32,224 nt of DNA from Vicinamibacteria bacterium (GTDB taxonomy: Bacteria; Acidobacteriota; Vicinamibacteria; Fen-336). Position 1 is the first letter of the stretch. Each line of letters begins with the position of its first letter. The stretch is taken from positions 1-32,224 of the forward strand of contig JAICEW010000030.1 of the NCBI GenBank assembly GCA_025923995.1, given 5' to 3'. This document shows positions 8,655-16,750 of this stretch, piece by piece. Both the position numbers and the translations under genes were made by a program. Under the pieces are notes generated by a model. The model was not told where the DNA came from, searched no databases, and saw only the letters and a list, made by a program, of their open reading frames with translations.

Positions 8655-9185
8655 CTAGCCGGCGGGCGTGGCGACGGCCGACTCGAGTGCGCGACGGAAG
8701 GAGCGCGCGTCGAGAGCGGGATAGCGGTACAGGGCGGGCTCGATCGCGTCGAAGAGCTCGACGAGCCGGGCGCGCTGCACGAGCCCGCGCACCATCATCT
8801 CCCGCACGTCCCCGGTGTCCTGCGCGTGGCCGCGCTCGATCTTGGCCAGGGCCTGGGCGTAGAAGTCGTAGTGATGGAACGCGACGTGGCCTTCCTGCGT
8901 GACGAAAGGGCTCCGCGCCTCCCAGCCCGGCAGCTCCGGGATGAAGTGCGCGGGCGAGACCAGCTCGACGTTGAGCTGGAGCTCCTCCTTGAGGGCCGGC
9001 AGCGCCCGCAGCAGCGGGTCCGACTCGGGCTGGAAGACGAGGTCGACGTCGATCGTCGAGCCCCGCCAGCCCTCGAGAACGGCGCTGGCTCCGCCGGTGA
9101 GATAGGCGCGCGTAGGGGAATCCGACGCGCGCCCCAGAGCATGCATGAACCGGCGGATGCGGTCCCGGTCCGCTAGCTTCCGCAC
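8655..9185 (-). CDS. Nucleotidyltransferase-like protein (DUF6036-type)
   Basis: This 176-aa protein contains YLTGGASAVLEGWRGSTIDVDLVF near residues 28-51, the Gly-Gly, Arg-x-Thr and Asp-x-Asp arrangement of minimal nucleotidyltransferase folds such as DUF6036 and the AbiEii/MNT groups. Several such proteins are parts of toxin-antitoxin or abortive-infection pairs. The remainder is helical (FYAQALAKIERGHAQDTGDV, with the K-x-x-R/E-x-D pattern also seen in AbiEii-like proteins). The GTG start at 9185 overlaps the end of the upstream 89-aa gene by 13 nt, so translation is coupled. It converges on the alpha/beta hydrolase with a 4-nt gap. A toxin-antitoxin role is inference. Confidence 0.8.
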   Translation of the reverse strand: MRKLADRDRIRRFMHALGRASDSPTRAYLTGGASAVLEGWRGSTIDVDLVFQPESDPLLRALPALKEELQLNVELVSPAHFIPELPGWEARSPFVTQEGHVAFHHYDFYAQALAKIERGHAQDTGDVREMMVRGLVQRARLVELFDAIEPALYRYPALDARSFRRALESAVATPAG

Positions 9186-9442
9186 GGAAGCGCCCGCTCG
9201 AAGCTGACCAGGCGCCGCAGGAGCGCGTTGTATCGGCCGTGCGCGGCGTCGGCGTCGTCCCGGCTCAGCGCTTCGTAGAGGCCATGCTCGGGCTCGGGCA
9301 AGGCCTCGGGAACGTCGAGGCCTGCGCGCCGCAGCCGTGGCGCGCCGATCGACACGAGCCAGGCGGGCACGGTACGCCGGCCGCGGCGCAGGTCTTCGAT
9401 GCCTTCGCGGACCAGCTCCGCGCCGGGCAGGCCCTCGTCCAT
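9173..9442 (-). CDS. Small hypothetical protein paired with nucleotidyltransferase
   Basis: This is an 89-aa soluble helical protein whose features are EGIEDLRRGRRTVPAWLV, APRLRRAGLDVP and a C-terminal RYNALLRRLVSFERAL helix. I do not know its function. Its stop lies 13 nt inside the start region of the nucleotidyltransferase-like gene, so the two form a coupled pair, as in antitoxin-toxin or regulator-effector modules. The ATG at 9442 is preferred over the longer ORF-track start at 9505, because a TATCAT -10 box lies exactly 6 nt upstream on this strand and there is no Shine-Dalgarno, consistent with a leaderless transcript. The longer form would begin inside the Rieske leader and read across that promoter. 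Confidence 0.7.
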   Translation of the reverse strand: MDEGLPGAELVREGIEDLRRGRRTVPAWLVSIGAPRLRRAGLDVPEALPEPEHGLYEALSRDDADAAHGRYNALLRRLVSFERALPCGS

Positions 9443-9448
9443 GGGGGG

Positions 9449-9454
9449 ATGATA
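9449..9454 (-). promoter_or_regulatory. Candidate -10 box for the 89-aa/nucleotidyltransferase pair
   Basis: Minus-strand TATCAT (5 of 6 matches to consensus) is followed by six C residues and then the ATG at 9442. This puts the expected transcription start at the A of the ATG. No -35 box was found. Confidence 0.5.
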
Positions 9455-9462
9455 CCGCGTGC

Positions 9463-9468
9463 TAGACT
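9463..9468 (+). promoter_or_regulatory. Candidate -10 box for the Rieske-VWFA unit
   Basis: TAGACT (4 of 6 matches, of TANNNT form) lies 39 nt before the Rieske ATG, giving a leader of about 30 nt with a GAGGCGAGG ribosome-binding region (9494-9502). It nearly abuts the divergent -10 box on the other strand. No -35 box was identified. Confidence 0.35.
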
Positions 9469-9507
9469 CGCCTTTTGGGGCGTGCCCCGACGTGAGGCGA
9501 GGCATTC

Positions 9508-9816
9508 ATGGGTGAGTTCCATCGGGCGCTGGCCGCGGCCGACCTGCCGCCCGGCCAGTGCGCCGAGGCCGCAGTCGGCGGCAAGGCCGTGGCCATCTTC
9601 AACGTGGACGGACGGTTCTACGCCATCTCCAACACGTGCCTGCACCGCGGCGGGCCGCTGGGCCAGGGGATGCTGAGCGGGCCCAGCGTGATGTGCCCGT
9701 GGCATGCCTGGTCCTGGGACGTGACCACCGGCGAGAACACCGCCAACCCTGAGCTGAAGGTGCCCAGCTACCCGGTGAAGGTCGAGGACGGGCAGGTCCT
9801 GGTACAGGTGGACTGA
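9508..9816 (+). CDS. Rieske [2Fe-2S] ferredoxin-like protein
   Basis: This 102-aa single-domain Rieske protein has the two ligand motifs C-x-H (CLHRGGPLGQG, about residues 45-55) and C-x2-H (CPWHAWSWD, about 65-73). They bind a [2Fe-2S] cluster through two cysteines and two histidines. Length and absence of a signal or membrane segment match soluble Rieske ferredoxins of dioxygenase systems or NirD-like small subunits. No oxygenase, reductase or nitrite reductase gene lies nearby, so its redox partner is not known. The ATG is preceded by GAGGCGAGG at suitable distance. The stop codon overlaps the ATG of the VWFA gene by one base, so the two are probably translated from one message. Confidence 0.93.
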   Translation: MGEFHRALAAADLPPGQCAEAAVGGKAVAIFNVDGRFYAISNTCLHRGGPLGQGMLSGPSVMCPWHAWSWDVTTGENTANPELKVPSYPVKVEDGQVLVQVD

Positions 9817-11999
9817 TGATGCGTCTGGTGTCGCTCGCGCTGCTCCTGCTCGCCCCCGTGGACGCGCTGGCGCAGGAGCCCTCTCCCTCGCCCTCCGCTC
9901 CGCCGTCGATCCCTGCGTCCCCCGCTCCCGGAGAATCGCCGACGGAGCCCACGCCCACGTTCGCGGCCGGCGTGGAGCTGGTCACGGTGGACGTGGTGGT
10001 CACGGACAAGAAGAACTCCTCGGTCACCGGCCTGCGCCGCGAGGACTTCACGATCCTGGAGGACGGCCGGCCGCAGGAGATCTCGACCTTCGACGCCGTC
10101 CAGGTGCCGGACGCGCCGGCCGCGGTGCCGGCGCCCAAGCCCGCGCTCTCGGTCAACACGGACTCCGGCGAGCGCACCGCGCGCACCTTCGTGATCGTGT
10201 TCGACGACGTGCACCTCACCCTCTTCCAGGCCCAGCGCGCCAAGCTGGCCATCGCCCAGTTCCTGAAGACGGGCGTGCGCGAGGGCGACCGCGTGAGCAT
10301 CGTGGCCACCGGCGGGGGCGCGTGGTGGAGCACGCGCATGGAGGCGGGCCGCGAGGACCTGATGTCCATCCTGAAGCGCCTGGAGGGCCGGCTGGTGCCG
10401 GACACCTCGCCCGAGCGCATGAGCGACAACGAAGCCATGCGCATCCACGTCTACCGCGACAAGCAGGTGGAGGACCGCGTGGCGCGGCGGTTCGACACCT
10501 ACGGGGTGACCGCGCGGCAGAGCGCGCAGGAGACGCAGCCCTATGCGGACGGCGATCCCTTCGTGCAGGCGCGGGCGGCGGACGTCTACTACCAGGCCGC
10601 GTCGCGCAACCGGATCACGCTGCAGGTGCTGGAGCGCGTGCTGCTGTCGCTGGCCGCGACGCGCGGCCGCAAGTCCCTGATCCTGGTCTCGCAGGGCTTC
10701 ATCTACGACCCCCAGCTCGACGAGTTCAAGACGGTCGTGCAGACCTCGCGGCGCTCCAACGTCGCCATGTACTTCGTGGACACGCGCGGCCTGGGCGGCA
10801 TGCCCAGCTTCGCCACCGCCGAGTTCGGCCCCGCCATCGACAACCAGGACATCGGCGCCGCGTTCGGCGACGAGTTCGAGCAGTCGGCCGGCTCGGAGAC
10901 GCTGGCCTCGGACAGCGGCGGCTTCTCCGTCAAGAACACGAACGACCTGGGCCGCGGGTTCGACCGCATCGCGAACGAGACGAAGAGCTACTACCTGATC
11001 GGCTACCACCCGAACAACCCGAAGGAGGACGGCAAGTTCCGCAAGATCGAGGTCAAGGTCGCGCGGAAGGACATCAGGGTGCGGGCGCGCAAGGGCTACT
11101 TCGCGCCGGTGCCGGGCGGCGCGGTGAACGTGCGCAAGGACGCGGCGGGAGACCCGGACATCCAGGCGGCGCTCGACTCGCCGTACGAGGAGAAGGCCAT
11201 CCCGCTGCGCATGTCCGCCTGGGTGTTCGAGGAGACGCTGCTGGGCAAGGCCAACACCATCGTGGCCACCGACGTGGACGTGCGCGAGTTCGCGTTCAAG
11301 GAGCAGGAAGGCCGCTTCCTGGACACGCTCGAGTTCCTGCTGGTGGTCGCGCACCTGGAGTCGGGCGAGTTCTTCCGCTTCGACCAGAAGGTGGACATGA
11401 AGCTGCTGCCGGCCACGCGCGAGCGGCTCGGAAGGTCCTGGTTCCCGATCGTGCGCGATTTCGAGCTGGCGCCCGGGGCCTACCAGGCCAAGATCGTGGT
11501 GCGCGACGGCAACAGCCGGCGCATCGGCACGGTGGTCCACGAGTTCACGGTGCCCGACCTCACCAAGCTGCGCACGTCCTCGATCATCCTGAGCGACACG
11601 CTGCAGCCCGACAAGGCGGGCGAGCGGCCGCGCCCTGCCCTCGTGGTCCGGCGGACCTTCGCGCCCGACACCACGCTCTACGCGCAGTTCGAGGTGTACG
11701 GCGCCGAGAAGGAGAAGGGCTCGGGCATGCCCAAGGTGTCGGCGGGGTACCAGATCCGCCGCGAGGACGGCACCGTCGTCACCCGCATGGCCCCCACGCA
11801 GATCCTGCCCACCTCGCTGGGCAAGCTCTCGCGCCTGGTCGGCACGGAGCTGCGCGACGCGGTCCCGGGCTCCTACGAGTTCGTGCTGGAGCTGAGGGAC
11901 GAGATCGGCGGCGGCTCCGTGGAGATCCGCGAGCCGTTCCGGGTGGACGCGGCTGCGGTCAAGCCCGCCGCCCCGGCCCCCGTGCCCGGAGGCCCCTGA
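9816..11999 (+). CDS. VWFA-related secreted protein (acidobacterial TIGR03436 type)
   Basis: This 727-aa protein has a clear N-terminal signal peptide (LVSLALLLLAPVDALAQ) followed by a Pro/Ser-rich linker. The characteristic VELVTVDVVVTDKKNSSVTGL and REDFTILEDGRPQEI segment identifies VWFA-related proteins that are multiplied in Acidobacteria. The VWA fold follows (FVIVFDDVHLT for the first strand); its metal-ion-dependent adhesion site is degenerate, since the usual D-x-S-x-S is replaced by DDVHLT. A typical YYLIGYHP motif near residue 390 and KIEVKVARKDIRVRARKGYF close the domain; beta-rich modules make up the C-terminus. Export is likely, the ligand unknown. Two ATGs are adjacent (9816 and 9819); the first overlaps the Rieske stop. 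It ends 15 bp from the convergent secG. Confidence 0.9.
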   Translation: MMRLVSLALLLLAPVDALAQEPSPSPSAPPSIPASPAPGESPTEPTPTFAAGVELVTVDVVVTDKKNSSVTGLRREDFTILEDGRPQEISTFDAVQVPDAPAAVPAPKPALSVNTDSGERTARTFVIVFDDVHLTLFQAQRAKLAIAQFLKTGVREGDRVSIVATGGGAWWSTRMEAGREDLMSILKRLEGRLVPDTSPERMSDNEAMRIHVYRDKQVEDRVARRFDTYGVTARQSAQETQPYADGDPFVQARAADVYYQAASRNRITLQVLERVLLSLAATRGRKSLILVSQGFIYDPQLDEFKTVVQTSRRSNVAMYFVDTRGLGGMPSFATAEFGPAIDNQDIGAAFGDEFEQSAGSETLASDSGGFSVKNTNDLGRGFDRIANETKSYYLIGYHPNNPKEDGKFRKIEVKVARKDIRVRARKGYFAPVPGGAVNVRKDAAGDPDIQAALDSPYEEKAIPLRMSAWVFEETLLGKANTIVATDVDVREFAFKEQEGRFLDTLEFLLVVAHLESGEFFRFDQKVDMKLLPATRERLGRSWFPIVRDFELAPGAYQAKIVVRDGNSRRIGTVVHEFTVPDLTKLRTSSIILSDTLQPDKAGERPRPALVVRRTFAPDTTLYAQFEVYGAEKEKGSGMPKVSAGYQIRREDGTVVTRMAPTQILPTSLGKLSRLVGTELRDAVPGSYEFVLELRDEIGGGSVEIREPFRVDAAAVKPAAPAPVPGGP

Positions 12000-12014
12000 T
12001 CCGGGACGTTCCGG

Positions 12015-12401
12015 CTACGGGGCCGAAGGGGACGCGGCGGGCGCCGGAGCGGAAGCGGGCGGCACCGAGGCCGCGGGCACCGAAGCCGCGGGCACGGATG
12101 CCGCGGGGACGGACGGGGCCGCCACCGGGGCCGTCTGGCCGGCCTTGTCCAGCACCGAGGACGACTTGGGCCTCAGCATCGACAGCGCCAGGCAGGTGAT
12201 CATGAACAGGGCGGCCAGGATGGTGGTGGCCTTCGAGAGCACGTTCGCCGATCCGCGCGGACCGAAGGCGGTCTGCGTGCCGCCGCCGCCGAACGCGCTG
12301 GCCAGGTCCTGGTTCTTGCCCTGCTGGAGGAGCACCACGCCGATCAGGAACAGGCAGGCGATCACGTGGAAGACGATCACGAAGTAGTACGCGACGGTCA
12401 T
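12015..12401 (-). CDS. secG: Preprotein translocase subunit SecG
   Basis: This 128-aa protein is the small accessory subunit of the SecYEG channel in the inner membrane. Two transmembrane helices flank the conserved loop: an N-terminal helix (YYFVIVFHVIACLFLIGVVLL), then QQGKNQDLASAFGGGGTQTAFG, and a second helix (ILAALFMITCLALSML). The last 50 residues are an unusual Ala/Pro/Ser/Val extension with tandem AASVP units, absent from short SecG proteins. The start ATG 12401 has AAGGAA 6 nt upstream. Placement downstream of tpiA in a gap-pgk-tpiA-secG order is common in bacteria. A separate TATAAA box in the 87-bp gap to tpiA suggests that it can also be transcribed alone. Confidence 0.95.
   Translation of the reverse strand: MTVAYYFVIVFHVIACLFLIGVVLLQQGKNQDLASAFGGGGTQTAFGPRGSANVLSKATTILAALFMITCLALSMLRPKSSSVLDKAGQTAPVAAPSVPAASVPAASVPAASVPPASAPAPAASPSAP
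12062..12121. repeat. 15-bp tandem repeat inside secG
   Basis: About four imperfect copies of a 15-bp unit (GCACCGAAGCCGCGG and variants) stand head to tail. On the minus strand they encode the AASVP repeats of the SecG C-terminus. The unit keeps frame (5 codons), so copy-number change would lengthen or shorten the tail without breaking the gene. Confidence 0.8.
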
Positions 12402-12452
12402 TGAAGGTTCCTTCTCTCGCGGGCGGCCACCGGGGCACGCCCGAAACCCCGA

Positions 12453-12458
12453 TTTATA
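12453..12458 (-). promoter_or_regulatory. Candidate -10 box for secG
   Basis: Minus-strand TATAAA (5 of 6 matches to TATAAT) lies in the tpiA-secG gap, 51 nt before the secG start. No good -35 element was seen. It may let secG be expressed apart from the glycolytic genes. Confidence 0.4.
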
Positions 12459-12488
12459 GCACGGCCCGGCCCAGCGGGCGAATCGGCC

Positions 12489-13247
12489 TCAGCGGACGTC
12501 GGGCGGGTAGTGGACGATCTTGAGGAACGAGAAGGCCTCCAGCGAGGCGCCTCCCACCAGCGCGCCGTCCAGGTCGGCCTGGGCCATGAGGGCGCCGATG
12601 TTGTCGGGCTTCACGCTGCCGCCGTAGAGGATGCGCAGCGCCGCGGCGGCGGGCGCGCCGTGCGAGCCGGACACGTGCTTCCGGATGAAGGCGTGGACCT
12701 CCTGCGCCTGGTCCGGCGTCGCCGTCCGGCCGGTCCCGATGGCCCAGACCGGCTCGTACGCGACCAGCAGCGCCGCCACCTGGTCCGCGCTCAGCCCGCG
12801 CAGGGCCCGCTCGACCTGGCGCTCCACCACCTCCATCGTGCGCGCGCCCTCCCGCTCCGCCAGCGTCTCGCCGACGCAGACGATCGGCGTCAGACCGTGC
12901 GCGAGCGCCGCGCCGGTCTTGCGGGCGACGCCCTCGTCGGTCTCGCCGAAGAGCTGCCGCCGCTCGGAGTGGCCGAGGATGACGTGCGAGCACCCCACGT
13001 CCTTCAGCATGGCCGGCGAGACCTCGCCCGTGAACGCACCCTCCGTCTCGTGGTGCATGTTCTGACCGGCCAGCCCCACCCGGCTGCCCTTCAGGACCTG
13101 CGCGACGGCGGACAGCGCGGTGAACGGGGGAGCCATCACGACGTCGACGTCACCGGACGCTCCCTGGCACACGGCCTCCGCCAGCGCCTCGGCCTGCGCG
13201 ACCGTCTTGAACATCTTCCAGTTCCCGGCGATGACGGGTCGCCTCAC
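12489..13247 (-). CDS. tpiA: Triosephosphate isomerase
   Basis: This 252-aa TIM-barrel enzyme interconverts dihydroxyacetone phosphate and glyceraldehyde 3-phosphate in the cytoplasm. The active-site residues are visible: Asn and Lys in GNWKMFK near the start, His in ILGHSERR, and Glu in AYEPVWAIGTG, followed by the phosphate-gripping loop and GGSVKPDN. The length is normal. The start is GTG at 13247, which overlaps the pgk stop by 4 bp (GTGA), so it is translationally coupled to pgk. It is third in the gap-pgk-tpiA-secG cluster. The longer 332-aa frame in the track is a read-through of pgk in another frame and is rejected. Confidence 0.97.
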   Translation of the reverse strand: MRRPVIAGNWKMFKTVAQAEALAEAVCQGASGDVDVVMAPPFTALSAVAQVLKGSRVGLAGQNMHHETEGAFTGEVSPAMLKDVGCSHVILGHSERRQLFGETDEGVARKTGAALAHGLTPIVCVGETLAEREGARTMEVVERQVERALRGLSADQVAALLVAYEPVWAIGTGRTATPDQAQEVHAFIRKHVSGSHGAPAAAALRILYGGSVKPDNIGALMAQADLDGALVGGASLEAFSFLKIVHYPPDVR

Positions 13248-14431
13248 TTCGCGTCCTCCAGGCAGGCGACGCCGGGCAGCGGCTCTCCGCTCAGGAACTC
13301 GAGCGAGGCGCCGCCGCCCGTGGAGACGTGGTCGATGCGGTCGGCCAGGCCCATCTGGGTGACGGCCGCGACGCTGTCGCCCCCGCCCACGATCGAGACG
13401 CCGGGGCTGTCGGCCAGGGCCTTCGCCATCGCGAGCGTGCCCTGCGCGAACGGGGCCATCTCGAACACGCCCATCGGCCCGTTCCACAGCACGAGCTTGG
13501 CCCGGCCCGCCTCTTCCGCGTACGCCTTCGCGGTGCGGGCGCCGATGTCGAGGCCCATCCAGCCGTCCGGCACCTCCTCGACGGGCAGCGTCCGGTGCTC
13601 GGCGTCCTCCTTGAAGGCCGCGGCGACCACGTGGTCGACCGGCAGGCGCAGCTTGCCGCCCGCCTTCTGCATCAGGTCCTTCGCGAGCGGGATCTTGTCC
13701 TCCTCGACCAGGCTCTTGCCGGTCGCGATGCCGCGCGCCCGCAGGAACGTGTAGGCCATGCCGCCGCCGACGAGGAGAGCGTCCACCCGCGGCAGCAGGC
13801 TCTCGATCACTTCGATCTTGTCCGAGACCTTCGCCCCGCCCAGCACCGTCACGAAGGGCCGCTCGGGCGCCTCCAGGGCCATGCCCAGGTAGCGCAGCTC
13901 CTTCTCCATCAGCAGGCCGGCGACGGAGCGCGCGACGTGGTGCGCGACCCCTTCGGTCGAGGCGTGCGCCCGGTGCGCGGAGCCGAACGCGTCGTTGACG
14001 AAGATCGAGGCACCGCTGTCGGCGATCATGCGCTTCGCGAAGGCGGGGTCGTTCTTCTCCTCCTCCGCATGGAAGCGGACGTTCTCCAGCAGCAGCACGT
14101 CGCCGTCGCCCAGGGCCCCCGCCAGGTCGCTCACGGCCTGTCCCACGCAGTCGGGCGCCATGGTGACCGGCCGGCCCAGCAGCTCGCCCAGGCGGGCCGC
14201 CGCCGGCTTCAGGCTGAACTGCGGGTCGGGCCCCTTCTTGGGCCGTCCCAGGTGCGAGGTGAGGACGAGGCGCGCCCCGGCCTGGCGCAGGTGCTCGAGG
14301 GTCGGCAGCGACGCCCGGATGCGCGTGTCGTCGCTGATGGCGCCGCCCTCGAGCGGGACGTTGTAGTCGACGCGCACGAACACGCGCGCGCCGCGCACGT
14401 CGCCGAGATCCCGGATGGTGGCTTTCGGCAA
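13244..14431 (-). CDS. pgk: Phosphoglycerate kinase
   Basis: This 395-aa glycolytic kinase transfers phosphate from 1,3-bisphosphoglycerate to ADP. Family motifs run in order: VFVRVDYNVPLEGG near residue 17, DDTRIRASLPTL, LTSHLGRPKKG, LLENVRFHAEEEKND, FVNDAFGSAHRAHAS, FVTVLGGAKVSDKI, VGGGMAYTFL, LVLWNGPMGVFE and VGGGDSVAAV, ending with STGGGASLEFL. The start at 14431 is a TTG codon with GGAGGG 7 nt upstream; MPKATIRDLG aligns with the normal N-terminus, so this rare start is well supported. The gap stop lies 27 bp upstream and the stop overlaps the tpiA GTG. Confidence 0.96.
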   Translation of the reverse strand: MPKATIRDLGDVRGARVFVRVDYNVPLEGGAISDDTRIRASLPTLEHLRQAGARLVLTSHLGRPKKGPDPQFSLKPAAARLGELLGRPVTMAPDCVGQAVSDLAGALGDGDVLLLENVRFHAEEEKNDPAFAKRMIADSGASIFVNDAFGSAHRAHASTEGVAHHVARSVAGLLMEKELRYLGMALEAPERPFVTVLGGAKVSDKIEVIESLLPRVDALLVGGGMAYTFLRARGIATGKSLVEEDKIPLAKDLMQKAGGKLRLPVDHVVAAAFKEDAEHRTLPVEEVPDGWMGLDIGARTAKAYAEEAGRAKLVLWNGPMGVFEMAPFAQGTLAMAKALADSPGVSIVGGGDSVAAVTQMGLADRIDHVSTGGGASLEFLSGEPLPGVACLEDAK

Positions 14432-14458
14432 GTCAGTCCCTCCGTGTCGAGGGCCGTC

Positions 14459-15553
<1,095 letters not shown>

Positions 15554-15554
15554 C

Positions 15555-15560
15555 TAGCTT
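15555..15560 (+). promoter_or_regulatory. Candidate -10 box for the S51 peptidase gene
   Basis: TAGCTT (TANNNT form) stands exactly 6 nt before the ATG at 15567, so the expected transcription start is at the start codon. No convincing -35 box was seen. It lies beside the divergent gap promoter. Confidence 0.4.
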
Positions 15561-15566
15561 GCGGGG

Positions 15567-16379
15567 ATGTCGCTTGGGCTGAGGAAGTTGGGCGGTGTGG
15601 CGCTGGCGCTCCTTTCCTGCGGCGCGGCGGCCGCGGACGAGCGGCTCGTGCTGCTCGGAGGCGGTCCTCGGCCCCCCGAGGCCCTGTCCCGCTTCGCCGA
15701 GTGGGCGGGGGGGCGCAAGGCGCGCATCCTCGTGATCGCGTGGGCCAGCTCCGACCCCGCGGAGTCGTTCGACTCGTTGCGCGACGACTTCGCCCCCTAC
15801 CGCCCCGACCGCATGGACCTGGCGCCTTCGCCCCCGCTGGGACCGGGCGCGAAGGCGGATCTCTCGCGCCAGATCGAGCGCGCCACCGGCGTCTTCTTCT
15901 CCGGCGGGGACCAGGGCCGGATCATGGACGTGCTGCGCGACGGACCGCTGCTCGAGTCGCTGCGCGCACGCTACGAGGCGGGAGTGGTGTTCGGCGGCAC
16001 GAGCGCCGGCACCGCCTGCATGTCGAGCCTCATGATCACGGGCGACGGTGATTTCACGGTCATCGACGCCGACGCGGTCGGCGTGCGCGCGGGCCTGGGC
16101 CTGCTGCCGAACGTGATCCTGGACCAGCACTTCATCAAGCGCCAGCGGCAGAACCGCCTGTTCGGGCTGATCCTGAGGCATCCCGGTCGGCTCGGCCTCG
16201 GCGTCGACGAGGGCTCCGCCCTGGTCGTGCGCGACAACCGCCACGCCGAGGTGATGGGACGTGCGCCCGTGATGGTGGTGGACGGCCGCGACAAGCCCGG
16301 AGGGCTGGTGGTGCAGCTGCTGCAGCCGGGCGACCGCTACGACATCAAGAAAAGGAAGCGGGCGAAGGGGAACGACTGA
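15567..16379 (+). CDS. Secreted peptidase S51 family (cyanophycinase-like)
   Basis: This 270-aa protein belongs to the S51 group (cyanophycinase, aspartyl dipeptidase, Type-1 glutaminase-like fold). The nucleophile is Ser146 in FGGTSAGTA, followed by the family's LLPNVILDQHF segment with a catalytic or structural His; FFSGGDQGRIMD and the VDEGSALVV motif also fit. An N-terminal signal peptide (GGVALALLSCGAAAA before DERLVLLGG) suggests export. A cysteine in the hydrophobic stretch could instead mean a lipoprotein, but the lipobox LLSCG is close to the expected form. Cyanophycinases cut beta-Asp-Arg peptides; whether this one does is unknown, and no cyanophycin synthetase is nearby. The start has almost no Shine-Dalgarno and a -10 box 6 nt upstream. 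Confidence 0.88.
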   Translation: MSLGLRKLGGVALALLSCGAAAADERLVLLGGGPRPPEALSRFAEWAGGRKARILVIAWASSDPAESFDSLRDDFAPYRPDRMDLAPSPPLGPGAKADLSRQIERATGVFFSGGDQGRIMDVLRDGPLLESLRARYEAGVVFGGTSAGTACMSSLMITGDGDFTVIDADAVGVRAGLGLLPNVILDQHFIKRQRQNRLFGLILRHPGRLGLGVDEGSALVVRDNRHAEVMGRAPVMVVDGRDKPGGLVVQLLQPGDRYDIKKRKRAKGND

Positions 16380-16412
16380 GGCGAGGGCGCGTTGGTCCGC
16401 GCCCCCGGCCTC
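16378..16412. terminator. GC-rich hairpin between convergent genes
   Basis: GGGCGCG (16385-16391) pairs with CGCGCCC (16398-16404) around a 6-nt loop, and an outer pair GAGGC (16378-16382) with GCCTC (16408-16412) extends it. It follows the S51 stop and lies ahead of the end of the minus-strand peptide gene. No U-run is present, so factor-independent termination is uncertain. Confidence 0.4.
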
Positions 16413-16462
16413 GTACGTGAGGGATGTTCCGTTTGCTCGCGGAGGGGACTTCCCCTTGCTCC

Positions 16463-16621
16463 TTACTTCGGGCCGTTCCCGGGCCACCCGCCGCCGCCTT
16501 CGTCCGTCTCGATCCTGGTCGACGAGTCGGACGTCGCGGTGACGGTCTGGTCGACAGAGGCCTCATAGGTCACGAGGCCAACGGTGAACAGCAGAAAGGC
16601 GATCCAAGTCGCTTGACGCAT
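16463..16621 (-). CDS. 52-aa secreted or membrane-anchored peptide
   Basis: The ORF track shows this only as the tail of a longer frame, but an ATG at 16621 has a strong GGGGAGG ribosome-binding site 4 nt upstream and the product has an organised layout. It has a short basic start (MRQ), one hydrophobic segment (ATWIAFLLFTVGLVTY), and then a polar Thr/Ser-rich stretch ending in a glycine-rich tail, GGGGWPGNGPK. This fits either a signal peptide releasing a peptide of about 30 residues or a single-pass anchor. I recognise no family. It is divergent from the GAF/HTH regulator gene; a 7-bp stem lies in its leader just before the ribosome-binding site. Function unknown. Confidence 0.6.
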   Translation of the reverse strand: MRQATWIAFLLFTVGLVTYEASVDQTVTATSDSSTRIETDEGGGGWPGNGPK

Positions 16622-16635
16622 CGATCCTCCCCTGT

Positions 16636-16654
16636 AGCCGCCCCCTCGGCGGCT
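16636..16654 (-). other. Stem-loop in the leader of the 52-aa peptide gene
   Basis: AGCCGCC and GGCGGCT form a perfect 7-bp stem with a 5-nt loop. On the minus strand it ends 5 nt before the GGGGAGG ribosome-binding site of the peptide gene, so it could stabilise the message or limit initiation. This is structure only; no known riboregulator is recognised. Confidence 0.4.
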
Positions 16655-16715
16655 CACGAATGCGCATCCTTTAGCCAAAAGGGCGGGCTTGTCCAGCCCC
16701 TTCAGGGGGGCCCCA

Positions 16716-16744
16716 TTGACCGGGAAGCAAATGAGCCGTAAGGT
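16716..16744 (+). promoter_or_regulatory. Promoter of the GAF/Fis-HTH regulator unit
   Basis: TTGACC (16716-16721, 5 of 6 matches) and TAAGGT (16739-16744, 3 of 6, TANNNT form) are separated by exactly 17 bp. The -10 ends 6 nt before the ATG at 16751, giving a leaderless message. The same TAAGGT could be read as a weak ribosome-binding site (AAGG), so the two readings compete. Confidence 0.45.
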
Positions 16745-16750
16745 GTGCGC

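Noticed and set aside
9768-11540. 590-aa minus-strand ORF
   Set aside because: It is antisense to the VWFA-related gene, with the Val/Arg/His-rich composition typical of a GC-rich shadow frame.
11991-12024. GGCCCC...GGGGCC inverted repeat between VWFA gene and secG, considered as a bidirectional terminator
   Set aside because: The arms are 6 bp with a long loop whose inner pairing (CCGGGA/TTCCGG) needs a wobble pair, and there is no U-run; too weak to list.
16655-16685. Sigma54-like TGGC...TGC upstream of the 52-aa peptide on the minus strand
   Set aside because: The spacing between the GG and GC elements is one base too short for a -24/-12 promoter.
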